7,326 nucleotides of DNA from Porphyromonadaceae bacterium UBA7555 (GCA_002478045.1 DLLT01000048.1:54603-61928); one strand, 5' to 3'; positions 1-6,920 are shown, counted from the first letter of the stretch. The notes: generated by a model from the sequence alone, not told the origin. Made by a program: numbers and translations.

Positions 1-74
1 GCTAATATATACACTCTTATAGTGCCTTTATCCCGGTGTGTTTGCTCAACATCGCTCAATACACCGCCGAACCC

Positions 75-1379
75 TTACTCTTGCCCATTAATTGCCTTTA
101 GCTTGTTTTTCAGCGGATTGGCATACATGGTCAATAGCATCTCAAGTCCATAGGCACGCTCGGCGTTGCTCAAGCCGCCGGGAATGTCGATGCGAGACAT
201 CTGGCGCTCGACATAAGCATCAAATCGGGCGATATCAGCCTCGGTGTATTCGCCGGCAAAATCGGAGCCGCCGTTGAGGTGGTCATAGGCGATATAATTG
301 ATCGGGTACAGGCGATATCCTTGGTGTATCTCGCGGTCTATCAGGGCGCACGCCTGATGTACGGCCTCGATGCGCGGCATCCCCTCGAGGGCGCGTAAGC
401 TCTCATTTATAGGCTTGCCAAAATGGAAGTGGATGCGACCTTTGGGCGACAGCAGCCCTGTTTCCATACTCAGCAGGTCGTCATGCTGGCTCTTCTTGAA
501 ATCCGGGTCACGATGACGTTGTACAAATTCAGTGACTTTCAGGTAATCGTTGGGGTCGAATTCGTACATGATGGAGACCGGCAACAGGTTGATTTCCTCA
601 AGGTTGGCCGCGAAGTCTTTGGTCTCCCCGGCCAGAGCAAGCATCTTGGCAAGGCTCTCCTGCGTCACATCATTAGAGTCCTTGGCACGACCTTGGCGCT
701 GGGCAATCCAGACGCTCTCATGACGCGAGGAAATAGCGTAACGGATATACGAAGACAACTGCTGGGCGGCGCGTACGGCGTCCATCTTGGACACATCGCG
801 CTTGACAATGAAACTGCGGTTCAGTTTCACCAAGTCCGTTATCCAGTCATATATCAATAGATTGTTACCAATAGCTATCTGAGTGATAGGCCGATGGGCT
901 CGGATCATGCACACGTTGAGAAACGAGGCATCCAGCACGATATCACGGTGATTGCTGATGAAGGTGTAAGACTGCCCTTCGGCAATATTTTCCACGCCGG
1001 ACATCGAAATTCCGTCCGAGGTCTTACGAGCCAAGTCCTCGAGAAATCCCCCGACAATGCGGCTTTGGAAGTCCTGCTGATTGCGTACGGCCAACAGGTG
1101 CTGTACAAACTGCGGATAATCCACATCCGGCATCACGAAGCGGATGGCATGTTCGAAGCCCTCTTCGCCCACCAGTTTCTCCAATTTTTCGCGGAAGCAC
1201 CCATCGTCATACGGCGCGATGTCAGCCAATTCGTCCGGCACAGGCGGCACACGGTCTGCACCACCTTGATGTGCCGATGTCCCCGGACATTGACATTTCT
1301 GATTGTGTGAAGATATATCTTTACCGTCAGGCTTATGACCTTCGGGTATACTATTGTCTATTGTGTTGTCTTGTGACAT
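75..1379 (-). CDS. PlsC/GPAT-like glycerophospholipid acyltransferase
   Basis: Probable acyltransferase of the lysophosphatidate/glycerol-3-phosphate acyltransferase superfamily, which moves an acyl chain onto a glycerophosphate or related lipid at the inner face of the cytoplasmic membrane. In the 434-aa product the four superfamily boxes appear in order: NHRDIVLD (residues 143-150, box I), NRSFIVKR (187-194, box II), AQRQGRAKD (226-234, box III) and INLLPVSIMY (263-272, box IV with Pro267). The first ~55 residues are low-complexity and polar with a CQC pair, probably a disordered tail; about 110 residues follow box IV. The start ATG sits ~27 nt below the expected transcription start of a good Bacteroidota promoter. 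Oddities: box I has five residues between His144 and Asp150 rather than the classical four, and box III has Gln229 where I would expect Glu. Its GC content is clearly higher than that of the operon upstream, and its own promoter argues that it is an unrelated host gene. The exact substrate is not known. Confidence 0.92.
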   Translation of the reverse strand: MSQDNTIDNSIPEGHKPDGKDISSHNQKCQCPGTSAHQGGADRVPPVPDELADIAPYDDGCFREKLEKLVGEEGFEHAIRFVMPDVDYPQFVQHLLAVRNQQDFQSRIVGGFLEDLARKTSDGISMSGVENIAEGQSYTFISNHRDIVLDASFLNVCMIRAHRPITQIAIGNNLLIYDWITDLVKLNRSFIVKRDVSKMDAVRAAQQLSSYIRYAISSRHESVWIAQRQGRAKDSNDVTQESLAKMLALAGETKDFAANLEEINLLPVSIMYEFDPNDYLKVTEFVQRHRDPDFKKSQHDDLLSMETGLLSPKGRIHFHFGKPINESLRALEGMPRIEAVHQACALIDREIHQGYRLYPINYIAYDHLNGGSDFAGEYTEADIARFDAYVERQMSRIDIPGGLSNAERAYGLEMLLTMYANPLKNKLKAINGQE

Positions 1380-1411
1380 TTCCTTGGATTTGCGTCTTTC
1401 GATACTTTCCG

Positions 1412-1442
1412 CAAAGTTAGCAAATATCCCTCAACCCACAAA
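1412..1442 (-). promoter_or_regulatory. Bacteroidota sigma-ABfr-type promoter for the acyltransferase
   Basis: On the minus strand a TTTG (complement of 1439-1442) is followed by exactly 19 nt and then TAACTTTG (complement of 1412-1419). This is a full match to the Bacteroides primary-sigma consensus, TTTG at -33 and TAnnTTTG at -7. Transcription would start near 1407 and give a leader of about 27 nt before the acyltransferase ATG at 1379. It lies between that gene and the end of the upstream operon, so the acyltransferase can be expressed independently. Confidence 0.72.
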
Positions 1443-1487
1443 ATCCGCCGAAAATCACCGCACGCCCACGCCCATGCCGCCCTCCCA

Positions 1488-1514
1488 TAACCGCCGCAAC
1501 AGTTACGGCGGTTA
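1488..1514 (-). terminator. Strong hairpin after the operon, possible terminator
   Basis: A perfect 9-bp inverted repeat, TAACCGCCG (1488-1496) and CGGCGGTTA (1506-1514), encloses a 9-nt loop. It starts 44 nt beyond the stop codon of the TerB-like gene and before the acyltransferase promoter, the place expected for the operon terminator. Neither strand has a U-run after the stem, so it is not a classical intrinsic terminator; it might instead protect the 3' end of the mRNA or be a protein-binding site. It also marks the point where base composition changes from AT-rich to GC-rich. Confidence 0.45.
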
Positions 1515-1558
1515 CAGAAAAGTATTGATTAAAGTTCTAAAAGCACTTGATTATCTAT

Positions 1559-1909
1559 TCACACTTCTCTATCAAATACTTTCGTAAATCCAGCGAAATC
1601 ACGAACAACATTATATATCATCACTTCATTCACGTCTATATCCTCGTCTACGACTATCATATTTGCCATAAGTTCAGCGAAATAGTCTTTCTGTTCATCT
1701 TTAAACGACTTTATCTGCAATAGAGCTATTAGAGAATTCTTTTTATTAACATCTTTATGGGCATCATCTGTTAAAGAGAACTCTTCTTTCAACTTGTTGA
1801 AGTAAAACACTTCACGAACGTCTATGCGCCCATCTGCTTGGATGATGTCTAATAATATTCGCATCATCGCTATTTTTTGCTGGTAACTAAATGTCGGCAT
1901 CTGTTTCAT
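1559..1909 (-). CDS. TerB-like domain protein
   Basis: Small (116 aa), all-helical-looking protein resembling the TerB/tellurite-resistance-like fold, a seven-helix acidic domain found in stress and conflict systems. The TerB signature is an acidic helix-loop-helix present twice. Here the first copy is IIQADGRIDVRE (residues 22-33, Asp26, Asp30, Glu33), in the long helix KIAMMRILLDIIQ. The second is VVDEDIDVNE (86-95, Asp88, Asp90, Asp92, Glu95). TerB folds are known to bind metal, and these acidic clusters are the natural candidates. The ATG overlaps the stop of the upstream 420-aa gene in an ATGA, so translation is probably coupled; an in-frame second ATG three codons on (Met4) is an alternative start. 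No signal peptide or membrane segment is visible. It is the last gene of the operon. The family call rests on motif pattern only; a TerB-like sensor or adaptor of the cassette is the likely role, not tellurite resistance itself. Confidence 0.83.
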   Translation of the reverse strand: MKQMPTFSYQQKIAMMRILLDIIQADGRIDVREVFYFNKLKEEFSLTDDAHKDVNKKNSLIALLQIKSFKDEQKDYFAELMANMIVVDEDIDVNEVMIYNVVRDFAGFTKVFDREV

Positions 1910-3168
1910 TTCTTTATGTTCTTGATGTTTTCCATGTTAAGATTGTTATTTTTTATATAGTCTTTTACACATACGTTTCCCATCTTTTTTTGTTCTATTA
2001 CACAGAAACCCATTTCCGCTTTTTCCCTCTGCTCTTCTTCTGAAAAAACATGAGTAATAATCGCATTGTTGTTGAGTCTTTTCCCTTGATACATTAGCAA
2101 GACCTCATCAAGATACGAATCTTCATGTGTATGCATTGTCTCTATATTCTGAGTGTCTCCCAATGAACCATCAGGCTTTTTGAATATCTTCAATTCAATA
2201 TTATCATAGAATACATCGAGAGTCTTTTCGTGACCCAGTGTAAGACCCAATAGATATATTGCTAACGGAAAAGATTCGCCTACAAACTTTCTCCACGCTT
2301 TAACCTCTTTCTTGTCTGGAAACTTCGTTATACCTTCCCCATACAAATCTTTTAAGTACAAGAAGAGTATCGCAACACGTGGATAGTCCACACCAGTCAA
2401 ATCCTTTGTCTTTTCACTAATAGGATTTTCATCTATCAATGGAGCAATATGAGTAAACGAAGCTTTACTATTATCTACCGCTATTAAAGATTTATAGATA
2501 TTAGATTTTTCCACAATATCTTCAGGAACAGTTGTTTCATTCAGACAATTGTATACACTATGAACCATATCACAAGCATATCCTCTTTTGTCCATGGGAT
2601 ATATCGCATGGCGTTCATATCTTAATAGATATAGCCACAGCGAATGATCTCCTTCCGGTTGCTTATTATCAAACAGTGTATTTACAAATTGATCAACAAC
2701 CTCTTTTGTTATTATGTTCTCGCATGTAGCTAAGTCCTCCTGAGACAAATTGAATAGTTGCCACAGATTTCTTACGCCCTGAATACATTGATTGAAAAAC
2801 ATCTTTTGTTTTAGGCCTTCAAACAATTTAGCCCAGGGAGAAACCTGAATATTAATCCTCGGATCAAAAGTAAGAGACATCTCCTTTTGGGCATCTTCAT
2901 CAAAAGTATAAACGCCGCAGACGTTTTTAATAAAGACTTGCATTGGCTCCCTTTCGTCCTCATCTTTAGACTCAAAATGAATCAGCATATATGTGAACGA
3001 ATACTCATAGTTATTCTGATACTTTGTTAAAGCATCAAAGAGATCTTTATCCTCCGCATGAGACGAAATACATCCGTCAAACGGTATCGCATTAGAGACA
3101 TATAAATGTCCGTATTTGAACAAGTCGACAAAGTCAGACTTTCTTATAATTGATAAGTATTCAGCCAT
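1906..3168 (-). CDS. Conserved-looking 420-aa protein of unknown function
   Basis: I do not recognise a family. The 420-aa product looks soluble, with no signal peptide or confident membrane helix. An N-terminal third (about 1-110) rich in aromatic and beta-prone stretches (MLIHFES, MQVFIKNVCGVYTF) is followed by a mostly helical middle (115-325) with Trp/Tyr-rich segments such as LWLYLLRYERHAIY (177-190) and ESFPLAIYLLGLTLGHEKTLDVFYDNIELKIF (two parts, 298-313 and 314-329). A charged linker comes next, then a basic, Asn/Lys-rich tail (401-420) that might touch nucleic acid. No nuclease, protease, Walker or helix-turn-helix signature was found by eye. The ATG lies 6 nt after the helicase stop and its own stop overlaps the TerB-like start, so it is embedded in the operon. 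As the one component without a known fold it is the best candidate for target recognition or an effector, but that is a guess from context. Confidence 0.87.
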   Translation of the reverse strand: MAEYLSIIRKSDFVDLFKYGHLYVSNAIPFDGCISSHAEDKDLFDALTKYQNNYEYSFTYMLIHFESKDEDEREPMQVFIKNVCGVYTFDEDAQKEMSLTFDPRINIQVSPWAKLFEGLKQKMFFNQCIQGVRNLWQLFNLSQEDLATCENIITKEVVDQFVNTLFDNKQPEGDHSLWLYLLRYERHAIYPMDKRGYACDMVHSVYNCLNETTVPEDIVEKSNIYKSLIAVDNSKASFTHIAPLIDENPISEKTKDLTGVDYPRVAILFLYLKDLYGEGITKFPDKKEVKAWRKFVGESFPLAIYLLGLTLGHEKTLDVFYDNIELKIFKKPDGSLGDTQNIETMHTHEDSYLDEVLLMYQGKRLNNNAIITHVFSEEEQREKAEMGFCVIEQKKMGNVCVKDYIKNNNLNMENIKNIKK

Positions 3169-3174
3169 ATCGTA

Positions 3175-4326
3175 TCAGAATCCAAACGGATTATTTGCAT
3201 TAGATGCTTTTTGCTCATTAACTTTGTTACATTTCGAACGAAATGCATAGATATACTCGCATGGGGAACCTGTATACGATATATACAGGTCGTTACGCGA
3301 GCGCGTCATTGCGACCATAAACAACGTTTTTGCAATTTCCTCATTTGGAGATATGTATAGGCTCGATGACGCAAAAGGGATAAAAACATTATCAAAGTCC
3401 AGTCCTTTGACACTATAATATGTCATTATATTGATGCAGTTATTCCCTTCTGCGAAGTTTCCATATCCATTTCCGACATACTGCATGTTTATCCCGTTTC
3501 GGTGAAGGTGAGAGTTCATTGAGCCATAATCCAATTTTCCCCAACGATTAAGTTTTTCTTCCCATGCAGGCTTTCCTTTATACCGTAAAACTCCGTTAAC
3601 AAATGGAACAATGTCGCTATACATTGGGAAAAGCACAGCTGCATTACCACCAAAGTTCACCACTTTCAATGCATTATCAAACACATACCATATCTCTTCA
3701 TCCTTTGAAGATGCTTCATATAAACGGACTTGCGTATCTTTTTTTGTCGCATCTATCTTACCGTCAAACAAGGTAAGATTTGAACAAAGGTCTCTAACAG
3801 CCGATAGTATGGTTTTTGATAAACGGTGTATAATCCGCAATTCAACCGAACGACCATTTATCAACGTACCTACAGCATTCGGCTCTACAGTATCTTCATG
3901 CCACTTGGGATCACATTCATATATTGATTGATTGGCGTCTCCGGCGACAATAACATGTTTACTTCGGGAGCTCATCTCACGTATAACTCTTGGTGTAAGA
4001 TCCTGGACCTCATCACAAAGAATATAGTCATAGCCTTGGCATGACTTCATAAAACCATAAAAGGTTTCTATTTTAACATCTACACCAATTTCTCGGAATG
4101 CCGCTTTATACATTTCTATCAATGATTGCGTAAATACAACTAGAAGAATTCTCGCCTGTGGGTAGTCTTTAGTAATTTTTTTTGCTACATAAGCCAGTAA
4201 AACAGACTTACCCGAGCCGGCAAATCCTTTTATCCACGCATTTGGCGAGTTCACATTCCAATTATCTCGGAATTCTACTTGTTGCTCATCTAACTTATGT
4301 TCCGGAATAATCCATTTATTAGCCAT
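3175..4326 (-). CDS. Compact UvrD/Rep-like superfamily 1 helicase or ATPase
   Basis: A 383-aa SF1 NTPase with nearly the whole motif set: Q-motif region LDEQQVEF (12-19), Walker A GFAGSGKS (34-41), Ia VVFTQSL (63-69), II/Walker B CDEVQD (104-109), III AGDANQSIY (128-136), IV RIIHRLSKTI (164-173), V MTYYSVKGLDFDNVF (301-315) and VI VAMTRSRN (338-345, with arginine-finger candidate Arg342). All catalytic residues look intact, so it should hydrolyse ATP. Classical UvrD is about 720 aa; here only about 35 residues separate motifs Ia and II, and the large 1B and 2B inserts are missing, leaving the two RecA-like domains plus a short insert between motifs IV and V. It may therefore be a translocase, remodeller or ATP switch rather than a processive unwinding enzyme. 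It is 22 nt after the Hsp70-like gene and 6 nt before the 420-aa gene, probably co-transcribed. The leader before the ATG is A-rich, without a clear Shine-Dalgarno. Confidence 0.93.
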   Translation of the reverse strand: MANKWIIPEHKLDEQQVEFRDNWNVNSPNAWIKGFAGSGKSVLLAYVAKKITKDYPQARILLVVFTQSLIEMYKAAFREIGVDVKIETFYGFMKSCQGYDYILCDEVQDLTPRVIREMSSRSKHVIVAGDANQSIYECDPKWHEDTVEPNAVGTLINGRSVELRIIHRLSKTILSAVRDLCSNLTLFDGKIDATKKDTQVRLYEASSKDEEIWYVFDNALKVVNFGGNAAVLFPMYSDIVPFVNGVLRYKGKPAWEEKLNRWGKLDYGSMNSHLHRNGINMQYVGNGYGNFAEGNNCINIMTYYSVKGLDFDNVFIPFASSSLYISPNEEIAKTLFMVAMTRSRNDLYISYTGSPCEYIYAFRSKCNKVNEQKASNANNPFGF

Positions 4327-4348
4327 TTTACTTTTCTTTTTGTATTCG

Positions 4349-6769
4349 TTAGTTGTATTTATTTATTGCTCCCCTGACGGTTTTGGTTAGGTTCTCTTCA
4401 TTATAATACTTCCCGTTAGCTACATTTGAAGGCTTGCTTTCTCTTACCTGCTTTGCAACAGCATACTCGCCAAGGTCCTTCGCAACAGATGTCAACCAAC
4501 CATATTCCGATTGTTGTAACTCTCGCGCTTTCCATTTAGCCATAAGTATATTGTATGCCTTACGGCGTTTCTGTGTTGCTGCATCTATTCGTCCCTCGGA
4601 TTCATCAATCCTCGCAGACTCTATTAAAGCAAGTTCGCTATTTGGGTCTATTTCCAATGCACGTTGTATATGGCGCTTATACACATCATCGTCAATATAC
4701 TTCATTGTATTGCCAAGATTAAAATGCAATGTTGCGTCATTCGGTCTATCCTTTAAGCCTCGCATGAACCACTCTGCAGCTTTCTTATGATTGCCGGCAT
4801 TATGATACATCACGCCAAGGTTGTTGTAGTTGACAGTGCCAGGGTATAACTCACCTTGCAGTTCATACGTTTCTGCTGCGTTCAACTCTTTACCTACTTT
4901 CTCGTACGCCCTACGTAGTTTTTCAAGAGTCGCTTTTGAAGGCAAACCGCCATTTCGTTCCGACTCATTATTAGCATCACGTTCGGCTCTTAATACATCT
5001 CGTTCAATAGTCGTCAGCTCCTTATTGGCGAATGGAGCCATCGGTTCTACAATGCATTCCGAATCCATACAGACGGCATTACCAACAAGCATCTTGTCTG
5101 CATTTATCTCAATAGTGAGTTTTACTCGCGCATTCGCAGGAAAGCCTTCAGGTGATTTTGATCGAATCTTCAGGTTGAATAATTGCTTTGACGCATTGCC
5201 CACACATATCGGCAATTCTATCGTTTTTTGACCATTCCGATTTGTAATCAAATTATCTATCGTTATTGGAGAACAAGGTATCTGCGTCCCCGCAGGTAGT
5301 ATAACCCTCGGCTGAGCATCCTGTGTAACAACTATTATCGGTTCACTCGAAATAGGCCGGATCAAACATTTACCCATACCATTAAATAGCAAGCTATGAA
5401 TTGCGGCCCCTTGGGAAACATGTGTCTGTAAATCTGTAGGAATTAACAATTCCGAATCCTCAAAGTAGTTGTGTAATACTTCCTGTATATATGGGCTTTT
5501 GGAACTACCTCCTATCAATAAGATATAATCTAACTCCTCCTTATTAATGTGAGCTTTCTTTATCGCGCTATCTACTGGCGAAAAAATGCTGTTATATTCA
5601 TCTTCACCATCATATCGTGTAGTTCGGGTCAGGCCTCTTTTCAGAAATACAGACATAGTGTCTGTCATCTCTTTATTAGTTATATAGAATTCTTCTTGTC
5701 TTAGTTCTCCCTTATTATTCGTATGAACGACCACATCAGTTTTTATAGATGTTTTCCTATCACTATCCTTTAATAATGGCATCTCAAATTCAGAGACAAG
5801 AGTAGAGAGGCTTTTATTAACCAATATTTTAAGACGTTCTGCAACCTTTAATAATGCTGATGCTATTCTTTTCCGCTCATTAGTCCTAAAGTCTGAAGCC
5901 TTAACACAATTATTTTCAAAAAAACGCGGCATTAAATAATGATACGTTAGATAACGGTCTATATCATCACCTCCAAGTTTTGTAAACTTAGATATTGCAA
6001 TGTTTTTTGAGAAGAATCCGTTTGCGTTCTGACCAATCTCTAATACTGAGATATCACATGTTCCTCCGCCAAAATCAAAGACCATAACTTTAGAATTATA
6101 ATCACGACTTAAGAACATTGGACTTCCTTCTGATGCTCTATTAACAGCATAACTAATAAACGCTGCATTTGGTTCGTCTATTAGTGACGATGAAGAAACA
6201 GACATATCATTGGCATCTAATGCGTCTAATAAATCCTTTCTCTGATTAGCCTCAAATGATGCCGGGATACTTACGGCATACGCAATATCCTTGCTTAACC
6301 CATGTTCTTCACAGTATTTATAGATTAAGAATTTCAGATAAGAAAAGAATACTCTAGCTGCATCCCCCGGCCTCTTTATTAAAAATGGGTCAATATCTTT
6401 AAGTTCACTTTCAAAATATTTTGAGCCTAAATCTTCGCCCAATTCCATCTTAAAAGAATACCATATATTCTTACCTTTTTTCAATTCGTATTTAAGTTGA
6501 GAAGCACCTTCCCCAACTAAAATTCGATTGTTAACCCAGGCTATAACCGTCGGGACAATCTCTGCAGAATACAGAGTTTGATCCGGGAGAAATTGCTGAA
6601 GGCGAAGTGCATTTGTATGTATGCGTTTTTGATCGGCATCAAAAGACGCTATGGAGACGACAGAGGTAGATGTTCCAAAATCAATACCCACAAACGTTTT
6701 GCCGGCAATAATCGAACCACTTATGGTCGCTGGAAGAAGAGATGTTGTTGTTAATGCATTCTGTGACAT
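4349..6769 (-). CDS. Hsp70/DnaK-like protein with C-terminal TPR-type region
   Basis: An 806-aa actin-fold ATPase of the Hsp70 family. Visible motifs: phosphate-1 loop GIDFGTSTS (28-36), Lys107 in SFKMELG where DnaK has its catalytic Lys70, SIPASFEANQRKDLLDA (167-183), IDEPNAAFISYA (197-208), phosphate-2 FDFGGGTCDISVLE (231-244), LGGDDIDRYL (265-274) and adenosine motif LIGGSSKSP (418-426). A substrate-binding beta domain is recognisable around 488-566, including RVKLTIEINADKML, which parallels DnaK. After a charged linker (580-635) the usual helical lid is replaced by TPR-like helices: NNLGVMYHNAGNHKKAAEWF (649-668), LHFNLGNTM (681-689) and HIQRALEIDPNSELALI (700-716). The N-terminus is about 23 residues longer than in DnaK. 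No DnaJ or GrpE gene is adjacent, and the low GC content with operon partners (helicase, TerB-like) speaks against a housekeeping chaperone. First gene of the operon, behind a strong promoter. A client-binding sensor or assembly scaffold is the likely role (inference). Confidence 0.95.
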   Translation of the reverse strand: MSQNALTTTSLLPATISGSIIAGKTFVGIDFGTSTSVVSIASFDADQKRIHTNALRLQQFLPDQTLYSAEIVPTVIAWVNNRILVGEGASQLKYELKKGKNIWYSFKMELGEDLGSKYFESELKDIDPFLIKRPGDAARVFFSYLKFLIYKYCEEHGLSKDIAYAVSIPASFEANQRKDLLDALDANDMSVSSSSLIDEPNAAFISYAVNRASEGSPMFLSRDYNSKVMVFDFGGGTCDISVLEIGQNANGFFSKNIAISKFTKLGGDDIDRYLTYHYLMPRFFENNCVKASDFRTNERKRIASALLKVAERLKILVNKSLSTLVSEFEMPLLKDSDRKTSIKTDVVVHTNNKGELRQEEFYITNKEMTDTMSVFLKRGLTRTTRYDGEDEYNSIFSPVDSAIKKAHINKEELDYILLIGGSSKSPYIQEVLHNYFEDSELLIPTDLQTHVSQGAAIHSLLFNGMGKCLIRPISSEPIIVVTQDAQPRVILPAGTQIPCSPITIDNLITNRNGQKTIELPICVGNASKQLFNLKIRSKSPEGFPANARVKLTIEINADKMLVGNAVCMDSECIVEPMAPFANKELTTIERDVLRAERDANNESERNGGLPSKATLEKLRRAYEKVGKELNAAETYELQGELYPGTVNYNNLGVMYHNAGNHKKAAEWFMRGLKDRPNDATLHFNLGNTMKYIDDDVYKRHIQRALEIDPNSELALIESARIDESEGRIDAATQKRRKAYNILMAKWKARELQQSEYGWLTSVAKDLGEYAVAKQVRESKPSNVANGKYYNEENLTKTVRGAINKYN

Positions 6770-6778
6770 AAGACTAGG

Positions 6779-6817
6779 TCAAAGAAAATATTAGATAGTG
6801 AAGTATCGACTCTTTGA
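6779..6817 (-). repeat. Short inverted repeat in the operon's 5' leader
   Basis: TCAAAGA (6779-6785) and TCTTTGA (6811-6817) are perfect complements separated by 25 nt, inside the predicted untranslated leader of the Hsp70-like gene, ending 10 nt before its ATG. It could form a leader stem or be a regulator's half-sites. At seven base pairs in AT-rich DNA it may be chance. Confidence 0.25.
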
Positions 6818-6848
6818 TATTCGAAATCCTTCCATTTACTTGACATGA

Positions 6849-6878
6849 CAAAGGTAAAACTTTTTTCTGAGTTGACAA
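6849..6878 (-). promoter_or_regulatory. Bacteroidota promoter of the four-gene operon
   Basis: On the minus strand a TTG (complement of 6876-6878) is followed by 19 nt and then TACCTTTG (complement of 6849-6856), a full -7 match (TAnnTTTG) with the canonical spacing. Transcription would begin near 6844, giving a leader of about 75 nt before the Hsp70-like ATG at 6769. Because it lies below the 82-aa gene, the four-gene operon need not be co-transcribed with that gene. The -33 box falls inside an inverted repeat, so promoter access may be controlled. Confidence 0.7.
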
Positions 6879-6901
6879 TCAGAAAAATTGATTTGCCTCA
6901 G
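6867..6901 (-). promoter_or_regulatory. Two-part inverted repeat over the -33 box: operator or terminator
   Basis: Outer arms CTGAG (6867-6871) and CTCAG (6897-6901) and inner arms AATCA (6877-6881) and TGATT (6889-6893) nest around a 7-nt loop, with small internal loops of 5 and 3 nt. It starts 20 nt beyond the stop of the 82-aa gene and covers the -33 element of the operon promoter. It could end transcription of the small gene (an A-run then TTTT follows, not a clean U-tract) or act as an operator for a repressor of the operon. Its low-GC inner stem makes it a weak terminator. Confidence 0.35.
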
Positions 6902-6920
6902 ACTTCTTTCGATTATTGCT

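Noticed and set aside
34..66. CGGTGT / ACACCG inverted repeat downstream of the acyltransferase as a terminator
   Set aside because: Only a 6-bp stem with a 21-nt loop and no U-run after it on the minus strand; not distinguishable from chance.
423..1310. Two long open frames on the plus strand opposite the acyltransferase (423-860 and 894-1310), and a 73-aa minus frame at 905-1126
   Set aside because: They overlap a gene with all four acyltransferase boxes. GC-rich coding DNA often leaves open antisense frames, and the translations show no recognisable motif.
1354..1587. 77-aa plus-strand frame across the acyltransferase start and the intergenic hairpin
   Set aside because: It crosses a clear promoter, a strong hairpin and the ends of two genes, and its sequence is low-complexity.
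1559..1909. Calling the TerB-like gene a tellurite-resistance determinant
   Set aside because: No other ter genes (terA, terC, terD, terE, terZ) are present; the domain occurs in many unrelated stress and conflict contexts.
3611..5231. Plus-strand open frames opposite the helicase and Hsp70-like genes (3611-3931, 4434-4790, 4830-5231)
   Set aside because: Ser/Leu-rich translations typical of antisense shadows; the minus-strand genes carry complete conserved motifs across the same bases.
4349..6769. Calling the Hsp70-like gene dnaK
   Set aside because: The C-terminus is TPR-like rather than a DnaK lid, the N-terminus is extended, there is no dnaJ/grpE neighbour, and it sits in a low-GC operon with a helicase.
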